A stretch of 57,296 bases of DNA from Pseudacidovorax intermedius (GTDB lineage: Bacteria; Pseudomonadota; Gammaproteobacteria; Burkholderiales; Burkholderiaceae_C), in NCBI RefSeq assembly GCF_001476815.1, contig NZ_LDSL01000073.1, positions 1 through 57,296 on the forward strand. Reading direction: 5' to 3'. Shown here piece by piece: positions 12,575 to 21,026 of this stretch (position 1 is the stretch's first letter; each line of letters begins with the position of its first letter). The position numbers and the translations under genes were made by a program. A model generated the notes under the pieces. The model saw only the letters and a program-made list of their open reading frames with translations, was not told the DNA's origin and did no database searches.

Positions 12575-13573
12575 TCAGCGCGCGGCGGGTGCACCGGTCG
12601 TGACGGCGGTTGTGGCCGGCGCCGGCACGGGAGACGTGGCCGGGTTCCGGCCACCGGCCTGCGGCGGCGCGGAGACGGCGGCGGCGGGCCTCAGGGCGCC
12701 CGGCGTGCCGGCGGCCCCGGCCGCGGGCGGCAGCTCGGGCAGCTCGGCCTTGCAGCGCAGGCCAGCGGGCAGCCGGCCGCCCGGATTGGGCAAGGACAGC
12801 CGCACGCGGAAGCTGTTGCTGGCGGCGTCGAACACGCGGTCCATCCGGGTCACGGTGCCGGTCACCGGCCCCTGGTCGGGCAGTTCGGGCTGCACCGCCA
12901 GCCGGTCGCCCAGGTGCAGGCGTCCGTGCAGGGCCACGGGCACCATCAGTTCCACCCGCAGCGGATCGACCACCGCGATGCGCATGAGCGGTTTTTCCTC
13001 CACCCGTTCACCCGGGTTGACGAAGCGGTCCACCACCACGCCGGCGAAGGGACTGCGCACGGTGCGCTGGGCGAGCTGGGCATCGGCCACGCGGCGCTCC
13101 TCGCCGAGCACCCGGCGCTGGTCCTGCGCCTGGGCCAGCTTCTGGCTGGCCTGCTCCTGCTCGGCGGCGGCCTGGTCCACGGCCTGCTGCGAGATGAAGT
13201 TCTCCTGCAGCAGGCCTTTGGCGCGGCGCAGCTTCTGATTGGCGAAGTCCAGCGCGGCGCGGGCGGCCAGCACGTCGGCCTCGGTGCGGGCGCGGGCACC
13301 CGCGGCGCTGGCGCTGGCGCGCTCGACGTCGGCACGCAGCAGCAGCAGCACCTGGCCGGCGTGCACCTCGTCGCCGCGCTCGACGCGCAACTGGTCGACC
13401 ACGCCCACCACGGGCGTGCCGACGTCGGCCACGCGGTCGGGCTCGATCAGGCAGCCCAGCGGCCGGGCGGCCGGGGCGGCGGCGGCACCGGCGGCGGCCA
13501 GCAGCGCGAACGCCGCCGCCAGCGCGGCCCGGTCGGGACGCAGCGCGGCGACGGTGGCGGCGGCAGCGGCCAT
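12575..13573 (-). CDS. Periplasmic adaptor (membrane fusion) protein
   Basis: A 332-residue protein of the RND/HlyD adaptor class. The chosen ATG (13571-13573) overlaps the stop of the SecA-like gene in an ATGA, which settles the start. The N-terminal hydrophobic stretch at about 12-32 can act as signal peptide or anchor. Then come the lipoyl-like half GTPVVGVVDQLRVERGDEVHAGQVL, an alpha-hairpin coiled coil (about 75-150) rich in Ala, Gln and Arg, the second lipoyl half VRSPFAGVVVDRFVNPGERVEE, and a beta-barrel domain. The end is a Pro/Ala tail. It should bridge inner-membrane parts and the TolC-like channel. No RND pump is encoded nearby, so it probably serves the export locus. Confidence 0.88.
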   Translation of the reverse strand: MAAAAATVAALRPDRAALAAAFALLAAAGAAAAPAARPLGCLIEPDRVADVGTPVVGVVDQLRVERGDEVHAGQVLLLLRADVERASASAAGARARTEADVLAARAALDFANQKLRRAKGLLQENFISQQAVDQAAAEQEQASQKLAQAQDQRRVLGEERRVADAQLAQRTVRSPFAGVVVDRFVNPGERVEEKPLMRIAVVDPLRVELMVPVALHGRLHLGDRLAVQPELPDQGPVTGTVTRMDRVFDAASNSFRVRLSLPNPGGRLPAGLRCKAELPELPPAAGAAGTPGALRPAAAVSAPPQAGGRNPATSPVPAPATTAVTTGAPAAR

Positions 13574-15609
13574 CAGGCGGATGGGAAATGCCGTTCCCAT
13601 TGCCGCTCCTGCGCGAGCAGGGCGGCGCGCAAGCGCGCGCGCCGTCCTTCTTCGTGCCATTGCCACGCTCGGCGCTGCAACCATGTCGTCGACTCCCTGA
13701 TTCCGTTCAAACTTGTTACCAAATTGTTAATTAGCCCATCCAAACTGTCGAGGCCGACCCCGCTGAATTTGGGCTGAACCATGAACAACTGCGCACTTCC
13801 GGGCTCTCCGTGGCGCGCGGCGCGGCCGAAAAGCTGCCGGTCCAGCCGCTGCGACGGGTTGTGCTGGCAGCACAGGACGTGCAGCCCGCCCGCGGCGCGT
13901 GCGTCCGCGTCCAGCGCGATGTCGGTGCCGCGGCCCGCCATGCGGGTGGCGACGGTGACCTGCCCGGCGCGGCCGGCGCCGGCCACGATCTCGGCCTCCT
14001 GTGCGTCCTGCAGGGCATTCAGCACCCGGTGCGCGATGCCCGCCTGCCGCAGCACGGCCGACAGGGCCTGCGAGTCGGCCACGTCGTCGGTGCCGACCAG
14101 CACCGGGCGGCCGGCGGCCCGCAGCGCCGCCACCTCGGCCGCGACGGCCTGCCAGCGGGCCTCGGCGCTGGCGAACGCCCGCGGCGGCAGCCGGCGCAGG
14201 CGGCTGGGCGCATGCAGCGGCACGCGCACCACCTGCGCGCCGAACACCTGCCGCAACTCGTGCCGCGCCTGCCACAGCGTGCCGCTCAGGCCTGCGAGGC
14301 GCCAGTAGCGCAGGAAGAAGCGGGCAAAGCTGCTCTGCGCCACCACGTCGCTGTCGACCGCGGTGCGCAGCCCTTCCTTGAGCGCGACCAGCGTCTGCAG
14401 TCCGCGGGCCAGCACCCGTCCCTCGGCCGCGCGGCCGGTGACCTCGTCGAGCAGCACGATGGCGCCGTCGCGCACCAGGTAGTGGGCGTCGCGGCGCAGC
14501 AGGTGCTGAGCGACCAGGGCCAGGCAGACCGCCTCGCGCCGGTAGCGCGGCCAGCGCCAGCGGCCGGGCAGGCCGGCGGCCAGCTCGGCCAGGCGGGCTT
14601 CGCCGGCGGGCGTGAGTTCGGCCTCGCGCTCGGCCGGTCGCGTGTCGAAGTCGCGCCCCGGCTGCAGCTGGCGCGCCACCGCGAAGGCCTGCCACAGGAA
14701 GGCGCGGCGCGTGGCCTGCACCACGGGGCGCGACAGCACCAGCGGCAGGTCGGCCTCGTCCATCAGGATGCTGTCGGCCTCGTCGATGAGGGCCAGGCAC
14801 AGGCCGCGCTGGCCGGAATGGTGCGGTGCCGGTGCGTGGCGGCCTGGGGATGGCGCGGCCGCGTCTGCCGCAACAGTCGCGCCATGCTCGTAGGCCGGCA
14901 TGACCGCCGACGCCCCATCCCCGGCCTGCGCAAATCGGTCGCGCAGGAAGTCGAAGGCCAGCTCGCGCGCGGTGGTGTGCACCACGTCGTGGGCGTAGAG
15001 GCCCGGCCGGGTGGCGGGCGCATCGGCCGCCCGCAGCGCGCAGGCGCGCAGGCCGAGCGCCGCGTAGAAAGGCGCGAGCCAGGTGGCGTCCCGGCCCGCC
15101 AGGTAGTCGTTGGCCGTGACCACGTGCACCGGCATGCCGGCCAGCGCGCCGACGGCGGCCGCCAGGGCCAGGGCCAGGGTCTTGCCCTCGCCGGTGGCCA
15201 TTTCGGCGAAGCGGCCGTCGAGCAGCGCCGCGGCGGCCATGCGCTGGGTCTGGCGCGGCATCAGGCCCAGCGTCAGCGACGCGCAGCCGCTCGCCACGCC
15301 CAGGGCCTCGGCCAGGGCAGCGGGCTGCAGGCCATCACGACGCAGGCGCCGGCGCAGGACGGCGAGGGCCGCGGCACGCTCGCCGTCCGGCAGGGCCAGC
15401 CAGCGCTGCGCATGCGCCTGCGCGTCGCGGCCGATCCGGGCGGCGAAGCCGGCGGGCGTCCGGAGCAGACGTGCCACGCTGAGTCGACGCGCGGGCGGCG
15501 CCTCGGCCTCGGCACCACCCGGCCGCATCGGCCGCGCGCCCCACACCGGACCGGGCCGCGGCAGCAGGCGGGCGAGGTCGGTGGGCAGGGTCGAGGCGGC
15601 GGCGGGCAT
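13573..15609 (-). CDS. SecA-like translocase ATPase, shortened paralogue
   Basis: A 678-residue DEAD-type motor clearly related to SecA but shorter than housekeeping SecA (about 900). Motifs in order: Walker A MATGEGKTLA (about 137-146; SecA has TGEGKT), VTANDYLAGRDATW, Walker B region LIDEADSILMDEAD (about 272-285), LAGLSGTLWQA, VATRMAGRGTDIALD (about 553-567) and RQLFGRAARHGEPGS, matching the SecA helicase core. It ends soon after the second ATPase domain without the C-terminal zinc-binding tail, and much of the helical wing appears reduced. It starts 11 bp after the M50-HlyD stop and overlaps the adaptor gene. The likely role is energising export of the giant protein, perhaps with SecYEG or with the adaptors; this is inference. 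Confidence 0.88.
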   Translation of the reverse strand: MPAAASTLPTDLARLLPRPGPVWGARPMRPGGAEAEAPPARRLSVARLLRTPAGFAARIGRDAQAHAQRWLALPDGERAAALAVLRRRLRRDGLQPAALAEALGVASGCASLTLGLMPRQTQRMAAAALLDGRFAEMATGEGKTLALALAAAVGALAGMPVHVVTANDYLAGRDATWLAPFYAALGLRACALRAADAPATRPGLYAHDVVHTTARELAFDFLRDRFAQAGDGASAVMPAYEHGATVAADAAAPSPGRHAPAPHHSGQRGLCLALIDEADSILMDEADLPLVLSRPVVQATRRAFLWQAFAVARQLQPGRDFDTRPAEREAELTPAGEARLAELAAGLPGRWRWPRYRREAVCLALVAQHLLRRDAHYLVRDGAIVLLDEVTGRAAEGRVLARGLQTLVALKEGLRTAVDSDVVAQSSFARFFLRYWRLAGLSGTLWQARHELRQVFGAQVVRVPLHAPSRLRRLPPRAFASAEARWQAVAAEVAALRAAGRPVLVGTDDVADSQALSAVLRQAGIAHRVLNALQDAQEAEIVAGAGRAGQVTVATRMAGRGTDIALDADARAAGGLHVLCCQHNPSQRLDRQLFGRAARHGEPGSAQLFMVQPKFSGVGLDSLDGLINNLVTSLNGIRESTTWLQRRAWQWHEEGRRARLRAALLAQERQWERHFPSA

Positions 15610-15620
15610 GGCGTCTCGTC

Positions 15621-17819
15621 TCAGAACTGCGGGTTCAGGCGCTGCGACCAGCCGCGCCAGATCGCCTGCACCGTCCGCCAGCCCAGCGGCGCGAAGCCCA
15701 GGTCCAGCCGCACCCAGGCGCGCTCGCCCAGGCGGGCGGTGCCGGCGGCGGGCGGGCGGTCGAGCTGCACGTCGAGCAGCACGACCGGGCGCAGCGGCAC
15801 CAGGTCGTCGCCGTCCTTCGGATCGGTGGGCACCGGGCCGCCGTGGCGCTCGCTCAGGGCAGCGCTGGGCAGGCGGGCGACGGCGCCGAGGCTGTCGCGC
15901 ACCAGGCGGGCGTCGTGGGCGCGGCCGGGCGCGGCGGCCAGGCGCACGCCGGCCTCCGGCTGCGCCTCGGCCAGGGCGTCGGCCTCGGACTCGGGCAGCG
16001 CCACGCGCACCGTGGGCGGCGCGCCGCCCAGCACCTGGCCGACCAGCGCACCCTGCGCCAGCCAGCGGCCGGCCAGATCGCCGGCCTGCGGCTGCAGCAG
16101 GGCGACGCGGCCGGCGCTGCGGCTGCGCACCGCCAGCGCGGCGATGCGCTCGCGCAGCCGCGCCTGCGCATGGCGGGCGGCGGCCAACTCGGCCTGCAGG
16201 TCGCCGCTGCGGCGCTCCGGAGCGCCCGGCACCGGCAGCGCGCCGTCGCCGGGCAGGGACTGGACCAGCTCGGCCTCCAGCGCGGCGATGCGCCAGTCCT
16301 GCCGCTCCAGCTGGGTCTGCAGGGCCGGGTTCTCCAGCAGCAGGACCACCGCGCCGGCGGGCACCTCGGTGCCGTCGGCCACGCGCAGCTCGCGCACGAA
16401 GCCGGCCTCGTCGGCGCGCAGCTGGGCCTGCTCCGGCGGCCAGACCACGCCCTGCACGAGCGCATGCCGGGGCAGCGGCACGGCCAGCAGCGCCACGAGT
16501 GCCGCCACGCTGCCCAGCGCCAGCCGGCGCCAGCGTCGCGCGCTGGACGGCCGCGCCTGCGCCGCCGTGCGCAGCCGGCCCAGCAGCGCGAGCAGCGGCC
16601 GCAGCGCCATCTGCCAGCCCAGCAGAACGGCGCTGCCGACGCCCAGCAGCAGCGACACGCTGCCCAGCCAGAGCACCGTCCAGGCCACGATGGCCAGGCC
16701 GTAGAGCCAGGACAGCGGCGCGTAGGCGGCCAGCCAGGGCGCCTCGCCGGGCGTGGGGCGCAGGGCCTCGGCCTCTTCCTCGCGCCGCAGCAGGTGCCGG
16801 CGCAGTTGCGCCAGCCACCAGCCGCGGCTGCGCGTGGCCAGGTTGGGCAGGGCCAGCAGCTCGGTGGCGATGTGGTAGCCGTCCAGCCGCTGCAGCGGAT
16901 TGGCGTTGAACACCAGTGTGGACACGCCGGCCACGAAGAGGAGCACGAAGGCCAGGTCGCGCCCCGGCCCGTCGGGCAGCCAGAGCCACAGCGGCAGCGC
17001 CACGGCGGCGACGGCCAGCTCGGCCATCATGCCGGCCGCGGCCACCAGGATGCGCTGGCGGCGCCGCACGAACAGCGTGGAGGCAGAGGCGTCCATCCAC
17101 GGCAGCGGCAGGCCCATGACCAGCGTGACGCCGGCGTCGTGCACGGTGCCGCCCCAGCGCCGCACCGCCAGGCCGTGGGCCAGTTCGTGCACCAGCTTGA
17201 GCGGCAGATAGGCCAGCAGCGCCAGCAGCACGTAGCGCGGCGTGGCCAGCCATTCGCGGCCATGCGCCACCAGCTCGGGGCCGTGCTGCGCGGCCAGCAC
17301 CAGCAGCGCGGCGACCGCGGCGAGCCACAGCACGGCGCCGGCGGGCGAGAAGACGCGCTGCAGCGGCGCCAGCCGGTCGAGCAGCCGCGCCGGATCGGCC
17401 AGCCGCAGCCGCCAGGCGAGCAGGCTGCGCGGCGCGCGGGCGGTGGCGCCGTCGGCGCTCTCCTCGCCCGGGGCCGGCGCCTCGCCGGGGTCCAGCCGCA
17501 GCCGCGGCGCCTCGCCGTCGAAGCGCAGCAGGCCGGCGGCGTCCAGTCGGGCGAGCAGGTCCACCACCTCCTCCTGCGTGGGCGGCTCGCGGCGGCCTTC
17601 CAGCAGTTGCTCCCACACCGCCTGCACGCTGCGCCGGCCGTCGAGCCGGGCGGCGATGTCGTAGGCCGCGGCATTGAGCCGCACGCTGCGCCGCGCGCCG
17701 GTGTCGGCCAGCAGGAACCAGGTCTCGCCGCGCACCTGCTGGCGCCGCACGCACAGCTGGCGTGGCAGCCTCGGCCTGAGGGCCGCGACGCGGTGCCAGC
17801 GCGGGCTGTCGCCGCTCAT
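15621..17819 (-). CDS. PqqD-like / M50 site-2 protease / HlyD fusion protein
   Basis: A 732-residue membrane protein. Residues about 5-95 resemble a PqqD-type peptide-binding domain (RRQQVRGETWFLLADTG, then a winged-helix-like AAGLLRF end). Residues about 150-430 hold several membrane helices with the zinc protease motif H211-E-L-A-H215 and the distal NPLQRLDGY motif (D313), so the M50 active site looks complete. Residues about 445-730 form a HlyD-like adaptor with two half lipoyl domains and a short coiled coil. It sits 58 bp after the GAF-HlyD gene and 11 bp before the SecA-like gene. PqqD-M50-HlyD architectures are known in bacteriocin- and peptide-export loci. Here it may recognise, process or release the giant protein; that is inference. 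Confidence 0.87.
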   Translation of the reverse strand: MSGDSPRWHRVAALRPRLPRQLCVRRQQVRGETWFLLADTGARRSVRLNAAAYDIAARLDGRRSVQAVWEQLLEGRREPPTQEEVVDLLARLDAAGLLRFDGEAPRLRLDPGEAPAPGEESADGATARAPRSLLAWRLRLADPARLLDRLAPLQRVFSPAGAVLWLAAVAALLVLAAQHGPELVAHGREWLATPRYVLLALLAYLPLKLVHELAHGLAVRRWGGTVHDAGVTLVMGLPLPWMDASASTLFVRRRQRILVAAAGMMAELAVAAVALPLWLWLPDGPGRDLAFVLLFVAGVSTLVFNANPLQRLDGYHIATELLALPNLATRSRGWWLAQLRRHLLRREEEAEALRPTPGEAPWLAAYAPLSWLYGLAIVAWTVLWLGSVSLLLGVGSAVLLGWQMALRPLLALLGRLRTAAQARPSSARRWRRLALGSVAALVALLAVPLPRHALVQGVVWPPEQAQLRADEAGFVRELRVADGTEVPAGAVVLLLENPALQTQLERQDWRIAALEAELVQSLPGDGALPVPGAPERRSGDLQAELAAARHAQARLRERIAALAVRSRSAGRVALLQPQAGDLAGRWLAQGALVGQVLGGAPPTVRVALPESEADALAEAQPEAGVRLAAAPGRAHDARLVRDSLGAVARLPSAALSERHGGPVPTDPKDGDDLVPLRPVVLLDVQLDRPPAAGTARLGERAWVRLDLGFAPLGWRTVQAIWRGWSQRLNPQF

Positions 17820-17877
17820 GGCGCGGCCCCGGCGCGGGCGCCGCTGCGACGCGGCCTGGCCATGGGCATGCGGGCGC

Positions 17878-19272
17878 TCATCCCCACCACGCCCACAAGG
17901 CGACCCGCAGGCGCAGCAGTGCATGCCGCGTCCAGGCCCACAGCAGCGGCGCGCGGCCGGCATCGATGCTGGCGCGGCCGAGCAGGCCGGGGCGCAGCTC
18001 CGGCCGGGCGTCGAGCAGCCGGGCCTCGACCTCGAACACGTTGCGGCCCTCCACCGCGCGGGCCAGCGGCGCGATGCGCTCCACCCGCAGCGGCTCGCGC
18101 GCCCACAGCCAGGCCGACAGCGACAGCCAGCCGGCCTGGCCGGGCTGAACGCGGGCGATGTCCACCTCGTCCACGTCCACGATCACGCGCTGGCGGCGGT
18201 TGTCGGCCAGGGTCAGCAGCAGGTCGCCCTGGCGCACCGGCGCGCCGATGGACTGGGCCAGGTCGCCCTGAATGACGACGCCGTCGAAGGGCGCGACCAG
18301 CCGGCCGCGGGCGATCTGCGCGGCGATCAGCGCCAGCTGGGCCTGCGCCTCGCTGACGCGCGCCAGGCTGGTGGCGGCGGCCACGCGGTCGCGGTTGGCC
18401 ATGGCGGCGGCATAGGCGTTCTCGTGCTGGGCGAGCTGCTGGCTCCAGCGCTCCTGCTCGAGCCGCTGGTCGGCGTCGAGCAGGTCGACCAGCGGATCGC
18501 CGGCGCGCACGCGGTCGCCGGGGCGCACGTGCACCGTCTTGACGAAGCCGTCGGTAGGGGCGGAGATCTGCCGCTGCTCGGCGCCCTCGATGCGGGCGCG
18601 GCCACTCACGGTGTCGTCCAGCGGCACGGCGGTGGCGAAGGCCAGCACCAGCGCGCCGGCCAGCAGCAGGCGCCGCCGGCCGCGCTGGCCGGGCGCGCGC
18701 AGCCGCTGCCAGGCCTGTGCCAAGGCTTGCCGGGCGCGGCGCCGCCAGGGCAGCTGGGCGGCCTGCATCCAGTGCAGGGCCGGCGTGGCCGGAGCGAGCC
18801 AGGCGGCCAGGCGCTGCAGCTCGTCGGCACCGAAGGGCTGGCCGGCCGGGCGCTCGGCGCAGACGGCCGCCACCGGCACGCCGTGCAGGCCCAGCGGCAC
18901 GCAGGCGACGGCGGCCTGCAGGTGGGCCTGCAGCAGGCGGTGTTCGAGCAGGATGGCGTCGGTGGCACCGCCGGCCTCGGGCGCGGGGCAGGCCAGCGGC
19001 ACGCCCTGGTCCAGCGCCTCCTGCATGGCGCCGAGCAGCAGCGGGCGCAGGTCGGGCGGCAGGCCCTTGTCGTCGTGGGCGGAGCCGCCGGCGAAGCGCA
19101 GGCCGTCGGCCTGGTGCACGGCGATCCAGACGCGCTCGCAGCCGGCGAGGGCCGCCAGCCGCGTCGCCAGGCGCGCGGCGCCCTCGTCCACGCCGAGGGC
19201 GCCGAGCAGCTCGGCCGCCAGCTGGCCGGCCTGGGCCGCCGTCGCCGCGTCGCTGCCGGTCGCCTGCGCCAT
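17878..19272 (-). CDS. GAF-domain HlyD-like adaptor protein
   Basis: A 464-residue protein. Residues about 15-170 form a GAF-like domain (VWIAVHQADGLRF, then CVPLGLHGVPVAAVCAERP). A single membrane helix follows at about 203-220 (RRLLLAGALVLAFATAVP). The rest is a HlyD adaptor: SAPTDGFVKTVHVRPGDRVRAGDPL, a coiled coil at about 275-330, then RLVAPFDGVVIQGDLAQSIGAPVRQGDLL and a beta-barrel region. The GAF domain would face the cytoplasm and the adaptor the periplasm, so the conduit may respond to a small ligand. Its start is 10 bp after the TolC stop. Confidence 0.85.
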   Translation of the reverse strand: MAQATGSDAATAAQAGQLAAELLGALGVDEGAARLATRLAALAGCERVWIAVHQADGLRFAGGSAHDDKGLPPDLRPLLLGAMQEALDQGVPLACPAPEAGGATDAILLEHRLLQAHLQAAVACVPLGLHGVPVAAVCAERPAGQPFGADELQRLAAWLAPATPALHWMQAAQLPWRRRARQALAQAWQRLRAPGQRGRRRLLLAGALVLAFATAVPLDDTVSGRARIEGAEQRQISAPTDGFVKTVHVRPGDRVRAGDPLVDLLDADQRLEQERWSQQLAQHENAYAAAMANRDRVAAATSLARVSEAQAQLALIAAQIARGRLVAPFDGVVIQGDLAQSIGAPVRQGDLLLTLADNRRQRVIVDVDEVDIARVQPGQAGWLSLSAWLWAREPLRVERIAPLARAVEGRNVFEVEARLLDARPELRPGLLGRASIDAGRAPLLWAWTRHALLRLRVALWAWWG

Positions 19273-19282
19273 GCCGTGCGGC

Positions 19283-20752
19283 TCAGCGCGCGGACTGCGT
19301 CAGGCGCAGGCGGCGGATCAGTCCCGGATAGGCCGGTGCCGGCGCGGCCGCGGCCAGGGCGACGCCGGACGCCGCCGGGGCGAACAGGCCATCGATGCGG
19401 GCCAGGTCCTCCTCGCCCGCGGCGCCGGCGGCGGTCTTGAGGCGGAAGAACTGCGCCCAGGCCTCGTAGCCGGCGCGGGCCTTGTCGCGCCGCGTCTGGT
19501 ACAGCTGCGACTGGGCCGCCAGCACGTCGGCGCCGATGCGCACGCCCACCTCGTAGCCGCGGCGGTTGGCGGCCAGCGCGGTCTCGGCCGAGCGCTCGGC
19601 CGCCTGCAGCCCGCGGAACTGGGCGATGGCGCCCAGCGCCGCATAGAAGGCCTGGCGCACGGCGCCGCCGACCTGGCGGCGGGCGGCTTCCAGGTCGGCG
19701 GCGGCCTTGTCCTCCTGCGCCACGGCCTCGCGCACGCGGGCGTCGAGCCCGCCGCCGGCGTACAGCGGCACGTTGAGGTTGAGCCCCGCCTGCACGAAGC
19801 GGCCCGACTGCGGCAGCGCACTGACGGTGGTGGCGCCGGCCCGCACCGCCTGCTGGCTGAGGCTGAAGTCCAGCGTGGGCAGGCTGCCCGCCTGCATCTT
19901 GCGCACTTCGAGCTGCGCCACCGCCAGCGCAAGGCGTGCCTGGCGCACCACCGGGCTGCCGCTTTCGGCCAGGTCCAGCCAGCGCGTCAGGTCGGCCTCG
20001 CCCAGGTCGGGCGCCTCGGCTGGCGGCAGGCCGGCCCCCGGCACCTGCACCCGCTGGCCGACCACCTGCTCCAGCGCGGCCTCCTTGGCCTGGCGCTCCA
20101 TTTCGGCGGCGGCTTCCTGGGCAGTGACGGCGTCGAACTTCGCCTCGGCATCGCGCACGTCGACGATGGAGACGGTGCCGGCATCGAAGCTGCGCCGCGC
20201 CAGGGCCAGCTGCTCGGCCGTGGCCTGGCGCTGGCCGCGCAGCTGCACCAGGTCCGAACGCACGGCCTGCAGTTCGAAGAAGGCGCCGACCATGCGCTGC
20301 AGAAGGTCGGCATGCACGGCGTCGCGCTGGGCCTCCAGCGCATCGACGGCGACGCGGGACTGCTGCAGCGCCTGCCACGGCACCGGCCGGTAGAGCGGCT
20401 GGTTGAGCGACAGGGCGTACTGGCGGGTGGAGAAGTCGCGGTCGGGCGGCTGGGACAGGCCGGTGAGGTCGTGGTAGTCGGTGCGGCTGGCCGAGGCGCC
20501 CAGGCCCACGCTGGGCCGCAGCGCGGCGGCGGCCTGCTCGGCCCGTTCGGCGCCGGCGCGCTGCTGCGCCTCGGCGCCGGCCAGCGCCGGATCGCTGGCG
20601 ACGGCAGCGTCCTGCCATTGCCGCAGGCCCTGCGCAGCCGCCGGCAGCGCCAGCGCCGCGACCAGCGCGGCACCCAGCACGACGACTGGCGCAGCCCGCC
20701 CCCGGCGCGGCACGTTCCGGCCGCGAAGGCTGTGGCAACCCTTGCTTTCCAT
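19283..20752 (-). CDS. TolC family outer-membrane channel
   Basis: A 489-residue protein. The N terminus has a basic region then VVVLGAALVAALALPAAAQG, a good Sec signal peptide with cleavage after AAAQ or close by. The remainder shows the duplicated TolC architecture: long Ala/Gln/Glu-rich helices alternating with short beta segments such as YALSLNQPLYRPVPW and AGLNLNVPLYAGGGLDARVREA. It is the first gene of the eight-gene minus-strand unit, divergent from poxB. It should form the outer-membrane exit of the export apparatus. Confidence 0.9.
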   Translation of the reverse strand: MESKGCHSLRGRNVPRRGRAAPVVVLGAALVAALALPAAAQGLRQWQDAAVASDPALAGAEAQQRAGAERAEQAAAALRPSVGLGASASRTDYHDLTGLSQPPDRDFSTRQYALSLNQPLYRPVPWQALQQSRVAVDALEAQRDAVHADLLQRMVGAFFELQAVRSDLVQLRGQRQATAEQLALARRSFDAGTVSIVDVRDAEAKFDAVTAQEAAAEMERQAKEAALEQVVGQRVQVPGAGLPPAEAPDLGEADLTRWLDLAESGSPVVRQARLALAVAQLEVRKMQAGSLPTLDFSLSQQAVRAGATTVSALPQSGRFVQAGLNLNVPLYAGGGLDARVREAVAQEDKAAADLEAARRQVGGAVRQAFYAALGAIAQFRGLQAAERSAETALAANRRGYEVGVRIGADVLAAQSQLYQTRRDKARAGYEAWAQFFRLKTAAGAAGEEDLARIDGLFAPAASGVALAAAAPAPAYPGLIRRLRLTQSAR

Positions 20753-21026
20753 GGAACTCGACTCCCTGCAGCGGACTGCGCCGGCACTGCCGCCGTCGGC
20801 GGCCGGCCTTTCGTCAGTAAATGTTAACCAGTGTATTTAATTACTAAGCATTTGATGCAATGATGGGGGGTTTCGCGGGGCTTTTGATTCGAAAGTTCTC
20901 TTTTTTGCACCGCGATCATGAGCTCGGCATCAACAGGGGGTTCTGCTCCTACCTGGCACGCAGCCCAGGCGACATAGGATTTACGGAGTCCATTCGTGTT
21001 TACCCTATACCCATCCAGGAGTGCCC
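20753..21026. promoter_or_regulatory. AT-rich divergent promoter region between tolC-like gene and poxB
   Basis: This 274-bp gap separates the divergent starts. Bases about 20815-20870 are far richer in A and T than their surroundings. On the minus strand TTGCAT (20855-20860) and TACACT (20830-20835) are separated by 19 bp, a loose sigma-70-like pair that could drive the 19-kb operon. I find no convincing -35/-10 pair for poxB and no clear palindrome. Confidence 0.4.

Noticed and set aside
12575-13573. Adaptor gene as part of an RND drug efflux pump
   Set aside because: No RND permease is encoded nearby, and the gene overlaps the SecA-like gene within the adhesin operon.
6083-13777. A very long plus-strand reading frame (over 2500 codons) antisense to the adhesin gene
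   Set aside because: It is a by-product of high GC and repeated codon patterns on the opposite strand. Its translation is Arg/His/Gly-rich with no domain, while the minus-strand frame has clear domains and fits the operon.
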